A DNA stretch of 64,000 nucleotides, taken from contig CM068315.1 in NCBI GenBank assembly GCA_034766995.1, positions 21,251,844 to 21,315,843 on the forward strand, read 5' to 3'. A program made the position numbers and the translations under genes. The notes under the pieces are model-generated. The model did no database searches. It worked only from the letters and a program-made list of their open reading frames with translations, and had not been told where the DNA came from. Positions 1 to 11,543 of this stretch are shown in pieces. The stretch comes from Acanthacorydalis orientalis (lineage: Eukaryota > Arthropoda > Insecta > Megaloptera > Corydalidae). The stretch's first letter is position 1. Every line of letters begins with the position of its first letter.

Positions 1-198
1 ATCAAATATTTTTCTTTATATTTTTGAAATCTTAAAATTTTAAGTAAATAAAACAAAGAAGGTAATATAAAATATAATGTTTATGAATAATTTATTATTC
101 GTATCAGAAGTTTTGAAAAATTTAACCTATTAAATACAAGATAGATACGGATGAATTGTGTATCTTTTAATGTACGAAAGTATTATAGTTACAACGTA

Positions 199-1040
199 TT
201 AGGTCAGTGGGAAAATAATTGCAGTTTTTATTTTCTGAATTCTAACCTTAATTTTTTCAATTAAAGTGTTATTTCAACGTGTTTATGTTAATAACATCTT
301 AAAGTGCTGTGGTCTGTATTTTGATAACATCTTCTTTGGTTTTATTATTAACTTTGCTTCAAATTGGGCTATTGAATAAAGATGGAATAGAAGCAAATAA
401 CGGTATTTTTTGCACGTGTTCAAATGGGAGGTAAAGCAGCAGAGACTGCTTGTAAACTAAACGATGCTTTTGGTGTGAGTACTGTAAAGGAACGTAGTGT
501 GTAATGGTTCCAAAAATTTCATTCTGGGGACGAGAGTCTTGAATATAAAGGAGGTTGATGACGTCCTTCTTCAGTTCATAAACACCAACTAGTTGGATCA
601 TAACCACACACAATAATTCGAGAGCTTGCTCAAATATTAAGCGTTAGTTGTACAATAGTTCTGCACCACTTAAAACAGTTAGGAAAATCAAAAAATGTTA
701 ACAAATGGGTGCTCCACGAACTAACCGAAAAGTAAAAAATCACCGTTACGAAATTTGTTCTACGTTTCTTTTACTCAACAGAAACGATCCATTTTCTCGA
801 TCGTATTATAACTTGCGACGAAAACTGGATTCTTTACGACAACAGAAAGTAGTCTTCACAATGATTGCACAAAAATGAAGCCCCAAAGAAATTAGAAAAC
901 TGAAATTACACCAATAACAAATTATGGTGACTGTTCGGTGATCTGCGCTCGGTATAACCCATTACAATTTTTTGAATAGTGGCGAAACCATTACAGATGA
1001 GACCTATTGTCAAAAAATCGACAAAATGTACCAATATACG
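199..1040 (+). mobile_element. mariner, long 3'-truncated copy (family I)
   Basis: A TA dinucleotide precedes a 5' terminal repeat reading TTAGGTCAGTGGGAAAATAA. It is followed by a leader and a decayed transposase. Recognisable parts are the N-terminal helix-turn-helix region (AAETACKLNDAF, then IRELAQ-like text), a WVLHELTEK linker and the first catalytic-aspartate block TCDENWILYD near 815-840. Stops and frameshifts break the frame and the 3' end is missing. The terminal repeat and the linker/catalytic block resemble cecropia-type mariners (the group that includes human Hsmar1). This is the only copy of its family here that still carries catalytic-domain sequence, so it shows the parent of the short copies elsewhere in the window. 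Confidence 0.85.
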
Positions 1041-2479
1041 TTTTTTTCCAAAAAACGGTGCTTAACTTGCTTTTTTGCTATACTTATCAAACGATCTTCT
1101 ACTCTTTAAGAGTGAATACTTTAATATAGAAAAACTCGAACGTCTTTCATATAGACAAGTACAGTCATTTAAAAGGATTACAGCAGTATTGTAAATCGTG
1201 TCTATATTCTGGAGTACTAAATCTTGATTTTTTTAAAAAAATCAAGGGAGTTAAATTGTCTAATTATTTTTAAACCAATTTTCTGCTGTAATTTCTAACA
1301 AAAAAATTAATTTTGTTAAAAGCTCTCTCATCAGTAAACAATTTCCTGTTTCTATTTGCTAGTACAACAGCTCAGCGTTTAGTTATGAAAACCTTAATAC
1401 ATTACCTACTTTTGATAATATTTAAAACATACATATTGTTCCTATTCAATATGAGAATTACTTATGCTAAATATACTTATAAAATAATTAAATAATTTTT
1501 AGAAATTATTCAGTTACAGAAATATAATTATAAGCCTGATTAATGTTTCCTGTTTTAAAATAGACCTAGTAGGCTCTCATGATTTCATTCGAACAGACTT
1601 AATACAGATAGTTATTTTATAATTTATTTGGTCATTTTTGTGTCTTGATAAATATTATTTCTGTTGAATAAAAGGTCACAATAATCTAATTTTTATGTAT
1701 CAAACTTTATAAATTATACGTACGTTTTTCTATTGTTACAATAACTAGAGAAAATTTTGCTATACGTTCAAAAGATTGTAATATATGTCATACGTAATCT
1801 TAAATGACACTTTGACTTTTTTTAATCACTTAAAGTAAATTATTAGAGTTTCTTAAGACATAACATTAATGTTGATCAATTATCATCATTAATTAATTTA
1901 ATATAAGTGACAATTAAAGAGAAAATAATCTAATAATAGGTTCCAAGTAAAATAATATATATTCGCATATGCTAAGTGCCTCAAATATTTACATAACGGT
2001 CTTAAATCTATAAGAACATAATGATGCATAATTTTAAAATTAGTTGTGTACTAGACATCAAGTATATTTTTCTTAGTCCTTGTCAGATTTAGTCAATCAT
2101 CTTTTTGATACGAAAATACTGCCAAATTTTATGAAAAGTTAACACATTTAAATTTTATCTGTTGTACTTTTTAGGTTAAATGCATAAAAAGTGTCTAAGT
2201 AATAGTATCTCATTAACATTACATTCGCAATATTTAGAAATACTCAATTTCAATCAAAACAACTCTCAAATATTGCTCTTGTTCAGAGAGAAATGTTTAC
2301 TACTTAACAGAAAGGTATAAAAAATCCATTTCTATCCAGAAAAGGTTAGAGTTTCTAGTATCGTATCCATTTTACAATAATTTATCGTTACGATATGCTC
2401 TGGAATGCTGTATAAAACCTTTAATATCTATAACTAAATGGTGTATTTATTTTTCAACGTAAATACCAACATTACCAAT
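1041..2479. other. no gene recognised
   Basis: AT-rich DNA in the presumed downstream intron or flank of the transporter. The only open frames are short and AT-biased; I see no motif or element ends. Confidence 0.6.
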
Positions 2480-2950
2480 ATATTGTTGTCAATGAGTAAC
2501 AAGTTTCTTTATTCTGTCAGTGAAGAATTTTGATATTCATCTTCCAGTCAAACCATCACGATAGAATTTTCTTTATCATCAGAATTAAACTATATTTTTT
2601 GAGAAATAAGATAAATATTATTACTGAAAATAATTAAACGTTCAAACGTTATGACAGATCTGGGGTATTGAGAGCTGTGATAGGATATCAAATATCAAAT
2701 TTGTTACGCTTCAGTGGTATTTTGGTGAAATTGAAAGTGTTTGTTTTCGAATTGTCATATTGAACCACAATTCAGTTACAACTAAATTAAAGTTGCTGTG
2801 GAAGATTGTTTGGGGAAAAAACACAAGATTTCTTCACTAACGCAATTGAGAAAAGCAATTTATATTAATACAAGTGTACTGATAATGGTTGTGGCTATGT
2901 TTAAAAATGCATACATTCTTTGGAAGATTATATTCTAAGTGTTTTTTTTT
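2480..2950 (+). repeat. dispersed repeat, copy 1
   Basis: Several phrases recur in the same order at about 36830-37270: a TCAGTGAA..AATTT phrase, CAAACCATCACGATAG (CAAACCATCACGGTAG in the other copy) and TCGAATTGTCAT followed by TTCAGTTAC (TTCGGTTAC in the other copy). The copies are strongly diverged. I do not recognise the family. Confidence 0.5.
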
Positions 2951-3381
2951 GTTTTGTCACAAAATCTGCACCATTCAAGACTTGTGAGTTACAGTATAAT
3001 TTTTTTTAGTTTCTTCTCGTAAATTCGGCAGTTTTTATCATAGAGGTATATAACACTTATCAGAACGTTTAGAAAAATATTGGTTGTAGAAAATATTAAA
3101 AATTATTTAATTGAATCAATAAAAAATAGAAAAATTATTTGTTATAAATGAAAATAGCAAATTATCTTTGTAACAATGTATTGAAAATCTCATCTGTTAT
3201 CATGACAGTCAAGTTATATTACGAAAGGGAGATTGATTATTCATTTAGTATGAACTGTAATTGTTAATTGTGGTTTAAATGAAACTCTGATTTTTTTCTT
3301 GCATAAAAGATTAACTTAGTAATTAAAAACTATTCTCATGCAAATCTCAATTCTTATATAATTCTGCATAATTCAATAATA

Positions 3382-5040
3382 GGGGAGACCAGGTCAAATC
3401 CGTCCACTTTTCTTCATTGCCGATTTTCAATAATAAAATATATAATTTTCATAAATAGAGCTACACCGTTGTAAAGAGTATATCTTGGTTATAATATGTG
3501 TAAAGATTTTTTAGTTCAAGTCGCTTTGTTTAAACGTTATTCAGTAAAATGTCAAAAGTTCAAATATAGAAATCTCCAAAATTCCGGGTAAATCCATTCA
3601 CCCACCGGGGCAAATCCATTCACTCATTTTCTAACTGTTTTTTTTTAATTAAAGTAATTAATCCGGGTTATTAAAAATCGTTTTACACATTTAATGATCA
3701 TTTTTACATAATAAAAACAAACAAAGCGTTTCATTAAAGTAAAAAAATATATATAAAAACTTAATCTGCGTCCCGTCATTTTTGTTGCCCATGCAATTTA
3801 TACACGTAAAATATGTATTTGAAGTGCAAACACACTTGCCATGTGCTTTACGGTCACACGAAATGCATTCTTTTGCTAGACCGTTTTTTATATCTCTTGG
3901 TAGTAAATGTTGACACCACACGTCATCGCAGTCCTCGTTGGAATCTAACTCTTAATAATCTAACTAATCAAGACTCTTTCGTTTTGTCTTTAGCACTCAG
4001 CTCGTCGAAAACTACAATTTAAAACTTTGTGCATTTTTCTTTGTGCGCCCTTCCACCCCTCCCCCTCCCCACACCACAGTGTTATTACGATGGTTGATTT
4101 CACATTTTTCTTCCTCGGAGTAATTTTTCATTTTTTTTTTCAATTCGATTCGGCCTGCTTCGCCGCTAAATTTCGCATAGTAGGCGATTCAGTAAATACC
4201 ACGCTTGTACTAAGTTTACTTCCTCTTCTTGTTGGATTGAGATTCTTAGCGCGGATTTTGGAAACGCTCGAATACATTCGATCACTGCGCTCATGTTAGT
4301 CGCATCAACTCAACGAGGATTGAGAGGAGTCGTGGAATCAATCTCTTCGTATTCTTCTGCAGCGTGGTCTGTTGCACCCTTTATCAAGATGACGTCATTA
4401 GCTCGTTCGACTTCATTTCCGTTCCTCTTCAACAAGTCGCTGAGTGTCATCCTGGCTGCTCCGAATCCTCTTGCGGCTTCATGAACACTAATTTTGTCTC
4501 GTTTGCCAGAAAAAAACGGTCATTTTGAGTTGCTCAATATCGATAGGAGACTTATTACATCTTTAATTGCGCACCATATTCTTGCAATTATGATATTTAA
4601 AACGGAAAACAAAACGATGCTATCGGAATTAAACCGTCTCACGGACGGATTTGCCACGGTGGCTTCTGAACGGATTTGCTCCGAATGCATCTATTTGCTT
4701 TGATCATTGATAAAATATAAAAAATGAAAAGACTATAACCGGATACGTATTTTACATACATTTCTACGTAAGAACCACTTATCTGAGGATTATTTGATGG
4801 AAGATTAATAATAGATGAAACAAATTTTCGAAAAGCGAACAATTTTATTTTTGGTCATCGAAAATACGTTGGCGAGAATAAAACTCAGAATGTAACACAT
4901 AAACAAACAAAATTCTGTTGGCGAAGGAGACGCTATAAGACGCGTTTACAATATTTATAGCGAGTTCATACCGCACACACATCATGAGATAATCAACCTG
5001 GACGAAATTACCCCGTGGACAGATTTGTCCCGGTCTCCCC
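3382..5040 (-). mobile_element. pogo-like DNA transposon derivative lacking the DDE core
   Basis: The terminal inverted repeats are near-perfect over 26 bp. The left end starts GGGGAGACCAGGTCAAATCC and the right end, read inward, starts GGGGAGACCGGGACAAATCT. Minus-strand text near 4480-4400 reads ISVHEAARGFGAARMTLSDL, the helix-turn-helix type found in pogo/psq proteins. Text near 3790-3920 reads WCQHLL, CISCDRKAHGKC and YFTCINC, a Cys/His finger seen at the C-terminus of insect pogo-type transposases. The two lie too close together for a DDE catalytic domain between them, and stops occur, so it is non-autonomous. A short motif, AAATCC(A/G)TTC-like, recurs near both ends. No clear target duplication is seen; the superfamily call rests on the two protein pieces. 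Confidence 0.7.
3691..4484 (-). pseudogene. pogo-like transposase remnant (N-terminal HTH and C-terminal Cys finger)
   Basis: Two conserved ends of a pogo-type transposase survive in the minus strand. The upstream piece (4484-4293) is an open 63-codon stretch with a helix-turn-helix, ending at a stop. A short linker ending in Glu-rich text (IQQEEEV) follows, then the finger piece (3921-3780), which has about seven cysteines and a His in the order WC, CISC, H, C, C and CINC. The triad region is absent. It is best read as a decayed coding part of an internally deleted element, not a host gene. Confidence 0.55.
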
Positions 5041-5109
5041 GACGTATTTAACATAAATGTCTTTAATATTTTTCTAAGTATTCAACAGTAAACATTTTTT
5101 TATACTTAC

Positions 5110-5719
5110 CAATTAAAATAGAGTAATATTGAACGTCCTGCTAATTTTGGCGACCTGAACAAATCTGACAACTTCACCTGTTTCTTCACTTCAACACCGC
5201 CAGTTTCCATTGTTTGCTCTTGTTTGCTTTTTTCCAGTTGTTTGAAATAACTCTTGGCATTTTCTATATCTATTTTGTTAACGACACAAGCCTTTTCAAC
5301 GATTTTTTCACATCGTTTCGTCTTTCCTACAGCTACCAACCATCTTGGTGACTCGGTAATCAGCCAACTGTATGAAATGAATAAAGCACTTAATCCTGAT
5401 AATGTTAATTGCAATTGTCTCCAGTCTCTAAGCCAGTAACTGAGAATAGCCATTGTAGACGTCGCAAGTCCGAACGGTATCTGATATAAGATCGGAACTA
5501 TCGTTCTATATTTCCCACCGACAATTTCCATACAAAGGACGAACGATGTGATTGCTGTTCCACCATTCGCGATACCGACAATAAATCGGAAGAACACAAA
5601 ACCCCAATATGAAGGGATTACAGCAGTCATTACACCAGCTGCTGTTTGAATAACTATTGAGATCATAAGAGAATTCTTGCGACCGTATTTATCTGCTCCA
5701 ACTCCAAATATAATGTTAC
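5110..5719 (-). CDS. SLC22-type transporter, large internal exon (TM2-TM7 start)
   Basis: The exon has 202 complete codons between split codons at both ends. It starts within the MFS loop 2-3 signature (NIIFGVGADKYGRKNS), carries several hydrophobic spans (VMTAVIPSYWGFVFFRFIVG, TSFVLCMEIVGG, ILYQIPFGLATSTMAIL, LTLSGLSALFISYSW), then the SLC22 hallmark ITESPRWL. A hydrophilic cytoplasmic segment rich in Lys and Glu follows and leads into RSILLYFNW at the next span. The acceptor is TTTTTTCAG and the donor is TG|GTAAGTATA. The downstream exons (spans 7-12) lie beyond the left edge or were not recognised in 1-5100. With the other two exons, about 365 residues of a protein usually near 550 are visible. 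There are no internal stops. Confidence 0.95.
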
Positions 5720-6149
5720 CTGAAAAAATGACGGTATTGAACGTTTTTATATTTATTTTTTATGCACACATTTTTCATTATTTTTGGAAATTTTCATGAT
5801 TGAAAAATACATTTTACATAGTTTAATGATAATAAAGAAAAATTAACATAGATCTGTAACATACTGATATATTAGACAATGTCAATATAATTATCCTGAT
5901 AATATTTCTTTCATAGAGCAACGTGTTATTCTGGAATTTCTTATATCTAAAAACATGTTACCAACAGACATTTTTAGGTAACTCAAAATATTTATGATGA
6001 TCATTGTGTAAATAAATTTACTGTGTGACTTAGGAGAGGGGGAAGTATAGCTTTGATATTAACAACATCTATTTGAAAGACAAACTTCGTTTAAGGAGAC
6101 CTTTCACCAAAATGATGATTTTTTAATCCAAGGAAACTTCTAGATAACT

Positions 6150-6710
6150 CCTAGTTATATACTTCTTTTTCTTCTCCTCTTTGCTGGAGCTATAGCCCAA
6201 ATCAAACCTTGACCTCCTCAAATTTCTGCCTCCAGACGTCCATTTCCCTGGGGGCCTTTCTCCAGTTCCTTACTCCTAACAGTTCCACTGCATCCTTTTC
6301 TACATTACCCATCTGTCTAAGTCTTGGTTTGCTCACAGGTCTTCTACCGCCTAGTTGTCTATCTAACGCCCTGTTTGGTACTCTTGAGGCCGAAATCCGC
6401 TCAATGTCACCTGACCATTACAAGCTGAGCATTTTTATGAAGACTGATAGTTTTGGTTCCTTGTAGACTTTGTATAATTCGAAGTTGTAGCGTATTCTCC
6501 ATGTACCTCTATTGTTTACTAGCCCAGAATATCGTTCTAAACATTCTTATTTCGACGGTGTCCCACATTTCTGCAGCCTTAGTTGACGTGATCCATGCTT
6601 CTCCTCCATAAGGTATAACAGTACGGATGAGGGTTTATTCAGTCGGATTTTGGTCTTCCTGTGTTTTGGATTTCATTATGTGAAAGAGTGCAAAACATGT
6701 TTTATTGGCT
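6150..6710 (-). mobile_element. LINE 3'-end relic (RTE-like C-terminus)
   Basis: On the minus strand, broken frames read in order IPYGGEAWI, EIRMFRTIFW, RYMENTLQLRIIQSLQGTK and later GCSGTVRSKELEKG. This is the region just after the reverse transcriptase in RTE-type LINEs. The same text, in the same order, occurs on the plus strand at about 51890-52400, so these are two dead copies of one family. Stops and frameshifts are frequent. A purine-rich tail (GAGGAGAAGAAAAAGAAG on the minus strand) follows at about 6165-6180 and may be the 3' tail. It lies inside a transporter intron. Confidence 0.65.
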
Positions 6711-7052
6711 GATATTATTCATTTGTGAATTTCGTGAAATTCCTCATTTTCACTGTTAAAAATGAATATTTGAACCAAGGTTTGTGAAATTGTTTGCAAC
6801 CTCGAAATTGTAATCATGGATGATGATGTTTTAACCTAATCATCTCCATCATTTTTTACTTTACAGCACTAGTTTGCTTTCATTCTAATTTGTTCCAAGA
6901 CCAATGCCTGCTAAGGATGGTGAAATATCTGTTCAAGGGATCAAAAACCCTTTTTAATGGCCTAGTTTTTCTCTATTTCTTTAAAACTCAGAATTTATAA
7001 GGAATAAACTATACACAGTGACTATATGCATATTTTAGACTACAGAAATATT

Positions 7053-7056
<4 letters not shown>

Positions 7057-7118
<62 letters not shown>

Positions 7119-7190
7119 ACATTTTTGTTTAAGTTTATTGGTAATATTTGGTAGTGATTGAAAATATACTGCAATTATCATAGCATTAAT
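7057..7190. repeat. (TA)n(GA)n microsatellite with conserved flank
   Basis: A (TA)n run passes directly into (GA)n. The unique flank that follows (AACATTTTTGTTTAAGTTTA onward, about 75 bp) recurs at the right edge of the window after another (TA)n(GA)n run. The microsatellite and flank therefore belong to one dispersed repeat. Confidence 0.75.
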
Positions 7191-7328
7191 TAAACAAGAT
7201 TTAAAACAAGATTGGTTAAAATTATTTTATTATTTTATAATAAATATAAAGTAGCAACATGAAAAACAATGTATATTCCTTCTTTCCTTTATTTTATTAT
7301 TTGTGAGATTCAGTAAATTTAGAAAGTA

Positions 7329-8590
7329 TTAGATCAGTGCAAAAGTTCGTATACGATTCAATAGGTGGTAATAAGAGTACCGCATGGTGGCGCTCGTGAT
7401 TGAAATGTATTCATGTTATATATATTTTGAAAGGTGATAATCATAGATATCAGTTGAGTCTCAATCGCATTTGTTTCGATTAGATTTGTGTGTAAGAAAA
7501 ATTTTTGAAAATGGACAACGAAAAAATACACTTTCATCGTGTTACATTGTACGAAATTCCGAAAGAAGTATTGTTGGCGCAGCAACGAAAAATATTCGGA
7601 AGATTTATTTGGACCATGCACCATTACTTCTAACTGTGAAGAAATGGTTTACTTAGTTTCGACTTGATAATTTTTACCTCGAAAATCAACCTCGATCGAC
7701 GATGTTGTACGCGCTTTAGTTGACAATCACTCACGAATTTCGACGGAAAAAGTTACCGAGACACTCAATGTTTACAGATCTACTCTATTTCGGAATTTAA
7801 AGATCCTGGAATTCACGTTGAAGCTCGATATGTGGGTGCCGCACTCGTTGTCTGAAAAAAACAAGTTTGATTGCATCTCTTCGCCAGTTTCTTTGCTTGG
7901 AGGCCTCAACATAGAACCATTTTTGGATATATTGGTGACTGTCGATGAGAAATGGATCCTTTATAACTATTTCCCATGCAGACGAACGTGAAAACAAGCG
8001 AATGAATGGACAGAATCAGTCTCCAAAGCTGGCTTGTATCCGATGAAGGTATTGCTGTGTGTTTGGTGGGATTACAAAGGTGTTGTTTATTTTGAACTGC
8101 TCTCACGGGCCAAAATGATTATTAAGAAGAAGTATTATCAACGGCTAACCAAAATTAATCTAGCAATTAAAGAAAAGCGTCCAATTTTATCTAGTCGCAA
8201 GGGGGTCATCTTCCACCACGATATCTCCAAATCACATACAGCAAAACTGACTCTGCAAAAACTGAAGCAGTTGAAATGGAAAATCCTATCGCATCCACTG
8301 TACTCCTCGGATATCATACCTTTCGATTATCATTTGTTCCTGTCGCTGCAGAACAGTTTAAATAGTAAAACAGTTGATACCGTAGAGACCGTCAAAAACC
8401 ATTTCACTGCCTTTGTTCCGAAAAATCGCGCAGCTTTTACGATCGAGGAATCCAGCAGCTGCCTGAGTGTTGAAAAATGATTGCAGAAAATGATTGTAAA
8501 TGCATAATTGATTAATAAATGCATTTTCTGTGAAAAATAATCGCCCGAGTTTTAATTTTAAATCGTACACGAACTTTTGCACTGATCCAA
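7329..8590 (+). mobile_element. mariner, full length, inactive
   Basis: Thirty-base terminal repeats (TTAGATCAGTGCAAAAGTTC at the left; TTGGATCAGTGCAAAAGTTC read inward from the right) are flanked by TA on both sides (7327-7328 and 8591-8592). The transposase starts near 7511 with MDNEKIHFHRVTLYE and is broken by several frameshifts. The first catalytic block survives as DEKWILYN, and the rest is in an open stretch (8034-8480) with LLCVWWDYKG, GVIFHHD and YSSDIIPFDYHLF. All three catalytic aspartates can be placed, but the usual HDNARPHT has become HDISKSHT. It is oriented antisense to the transporter gene and sits in its intron. Confidence 0.93.
8034..8480 (+). pseudogene. mariner transposase, C-terminal open part
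   Basis: An open run of 148 codons encodes the C-terminal half of the transposase of the surrounding mariner: VLLCVWWDYKGVVYFELL, then GVIFHHD (second catalytic Asp), then YSSDIIPFDYHLFLSLQNSL (third catalytic Asp). The family's full transposase is about 340-350 residues; the first half here is frameshifted relative to this part. The ending (SSSCLSVEK) differs from the usual RWQKV....G.Y tail, indicating a late frameshift. Confidence 0.85.
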
Positions 8591-8592
8591 TA

Positions 8593-9618
8593 TAGTCATC
8601 GCGAATGAAATCAACGTGTATTGTTTTGACCTTAAAGAAAATCGACAGTCAATAAAACATTTTATAATACATTGCTTAGATTAAAAATGTTTAAAGTTCA
8701 AGAATTTAATAACAATGTTATGGCGTCATTCGTCGAAATTAATAACGTGATCATGTGGTAAGATTCTTGGAAAAATGGTAATATGCGAACTCACAAGAGT
8801 ACGTCCAAATTTTGAAGAAGTTTAAAAATAGATTTTCTTGTGTTCATGGAAATTATAGTCAAAATGTTCTTCATCATGACAATGAAAGACAACATTTTTT
8901 TACAATTCATCCAGAAAAATTTAAAGCAGGACAATTTTTTTGTCTTTCCGTACCCTCTTAAGCCTAGATGTGGCTCTATTTGTCTTTCATGTCTTTTTTT
9001 CACTAAAGTATGATCTTAAAAGCATACTTTTTAATTCTAATGATCAAGTTAAAGATACTATGAAGGATTGACTAGAAAAATAACCATCATATTTCTTCCT
9101 TGATGAAATATAAAAATTAATTTTACGTTGACAGAAAGGTATTGACTATAATGGCGATTATGTTGAAAAGTAAATACACTATTTTAAAGGTTATATTTTA
9201 AGTTTTCATCTTTTTTTAATCCTTATATCCCAAACTGTTAAGGAGCTATATATTTATACATCTTTCGTATATTAGAAAAAATAATGAAAAGTTGAAATTA
9301 ATACCTGCATTTGTAAGTTTTGTCTGTAATTTGTAATAAGTAAACGAATTTATATCTAATACAAATGAAGAATAAAACCTGAAATAAAAAATAAAATAAT
9401 AACTATTTTTTAAATAATTCGGCTAAATTTATTAATATTTTAATAATTTTGACAATAAATTCTAATGTGAATATGCTCAAACTTCAATTTGATGAAATTA
9501 AATCACATTATTTATTCACGTAAACCAATAAATGATATTTAAATGTGAATAAAAAACATGTCACATTTACTAAAACTATGAATATTCTAATAGAATATGA
9601 AAATCCATATCTTCTTAC
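8593..9618. other. intron sequence, no further feature seen
   Basis: AT-rich intron between the transporter exons ending at 9619 and starting at 5719, right of the mariner. A 70-codon minus-strand frame at 9003-8791 is not recognisable. Confidence 0.6.
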
Positions 9619-9847
9619 CTATCAGAACGCCGAACATCAAAATAATCTGCGAGAGTTCGACTAGATACTCGTCATCGCATACTAAATTCCATTCAGAAAT
9701 AATACTTGATTGGAAAATACTTTTATCATAAATAAACCCATTAGGGCATTCTCTATTAGAAAATACTTCTGCGTCATCAAATCTATAATCGTTTAAAATA
9801 CTTGAAGTGTTTGGCATAAGGCAGTGATTAGGTGATTTGTATTGATT
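9619..9847 (-). CDS. SLC22-type transporter, internal exon (extracellular loop to TM2)
   Basis: The exon has 76 codons plus one base. It finishes the cysteine-bearing extracellular loop (PNHCLMPN, RECPNGFIYD, SEWNLVCDDE) and enters membrane span 2 (LVELSQIILMFGVLIG). The pattern CPNG.IYD..I......EW.LVC is diagnostic of SLC22 transporters. A TTTTTCAG acceptor lies upstream on the minus strand. The donor is G|GTAAGAAG. The split Gly codon (G|GT) is completed exactly by the first bases of the next exon. The introns on both sides hold mariner insertions, so the gene has grown by transposon accumulation without the frame being damaged. Codon use is richer in G and C than the surrounding DNA. Confidence 0.92.
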
Positions 9848-10257
9848 CTGAAAAAGACATTTTATGAGAAGAACGAAAATTATAATTATTGTTTAAATAC
9901 TAGAAACAAGATATGAATATATATGTATTTGTAAATGTATTTTAATTTAGATGGATGTGTGAATATTTATTTTTTTGTGATGACGTAGAGGTAAGTAAGA
10001 AGTGCTAAGCAACAGAACTGAACAATTACCATTTTCTTTTACTGCGGAAGAAAGTCAAAACAAACATTTTCTTATAGGTTGTCGGAAATTTAAAAATGTC
10101 GTGAAAAATAAAAACTTACTAAGTTAAATTAATTTTCATATTTAGCTTCAGTAAAATTTTTCTTAAGCATAAAAAAGTGTTATAAAAAAGCATCTTAAAT
10201 AAAGAATTCATGTGCCCTTAATATATTCGAAATGTCTCTGCAATAGCCATTCATATA

Positions 10258-11541
10258 CAAGGGTCGTTTAATAAGTTTGGTAATTATTTATGGATGGTGC
10301 CAACATTTATTTGGAAACGCTACAGCTATCAAGTGTCACTGTTCAAACGAGCATAGGCGAAATTTCAGCCAGAATCCATGCGTTGTTCACATTCTACAGG
10401 TATTTGAAGTAAGCATTGTAGCAGTTGCCGCAAAAATGGAAAAAAAAACAGTTTCGAGCTGTGATAAAACATTTTTATTTGAAAAAGTGCACGGCCGCGC
10501 AGATTAAAGCGGAGTTAGATGAAATTCATGGATACTCTGCAGCAGCATTGAAGACTTTATTTCTTGCTAAATGAATTTAATGTAGCCGAATATGCACTGA
10601 AGATGAAACCCACTCTGGACGCCCAGTTGAGGTCAGCACAACGAATATCGTTGAAAAAATCCATACTCGTTATAGAAGATCGCCGAGTGAAATTGCGTGA
10701 TTGCTGAGAGTATAGGCATCTTAACTGAATGCCACAACAATAGCCTGGACGAAAAATTGCAGATGAAAAAACTATGTGCCAGATGGATGTCGCGATTGTT
10801 GACTGTCGTTCAAAAACGCACACGAAAAGACATTTCAACTCAATGTTCGGCGATGTTCAATCTCCGAGCATATCTTTTTGAATCGATTTGTCATCGTGAA
10901 TGAAACACGGATTCACCACTACACACCTGAGTCATAATAGTAGTTAAATTAATGGACAATGACAGGTGAAAGTGCGCCGAAGAAAGCGAAGACCGTTTTG
11001 TCAGCTGGAAAGGGTGATGGCCACTGTTTTATGGGATTTCTAAGGAATTACCGTGATCGACTACATAACGAAGTGAAAAACGATAACAAGTGCTTCATAT
11101 GCAATATTATTGGACCGTTTGAAAGAAGAACTAAAACAAAAATGGCCAAGATCGGTGCACAAAAAAGAACTCTCTCACCAGAACAACGCGTCGTCACACA
11201 AATCGACCGTGGTAATGGTAAAATTGCACAAATTAGGCTTCAAATTGATCCTTTATCCACTCTATTCTCCAGAATTGGCCACTTGTGACTTTTTACTCTT
11301 TCCAAATTTAAAAATTTAACTCGTTGAGAATAAATTCTCGTCGAATGAGGATGTCATCTTTGCCGTTAATGCGTAATTTGCAGACTTTGAGAAAAATTAC
11401 TTTTCCAACGGGATGAAAAAATTAAAAACTCACTGGACCAAGTGTATAAACCCCTATGCAGACTATGTTGAAAAATAAAATCGATTTTTCATAAAAACAG
11501 TATTGATCTTGTTTTTTTACAATACTTATGAAACACCCTCG
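10258..11541 (+). mobile_element. mariner, irritans-like, full length but decayed
   Basis: The ends read CAAGGGTCGTTTAATAAGTT and, inward from the right, CGAGGGTGTTTCATAAGTAT, with TA flanking both sides (10256-10257, 11542-11543). Broken transposase text includes LQMKKLCARWMSRLLTVVQKR (linker region), NNASSHKSTVVMVKLHKLGF (second Asp block, with the Asp itself altered) and PLYSPELATCDFLLFPNLK (third Asp block). Many stops are present. The ARWxPRLLT and DFxLFPNLK wording is typical of the irritans group, as is the G/C-rich CGAGGGTG end. It lies in a transporter intron. Confidence 0.9.
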
Positions 11542-11543
11542 TA

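Noticed and set aside
4027..4703. Three plus-strand open frames in a less AT-rich stretch
   Set aside because: They are shadows of the minus-strand pogo-like transposase remnant.
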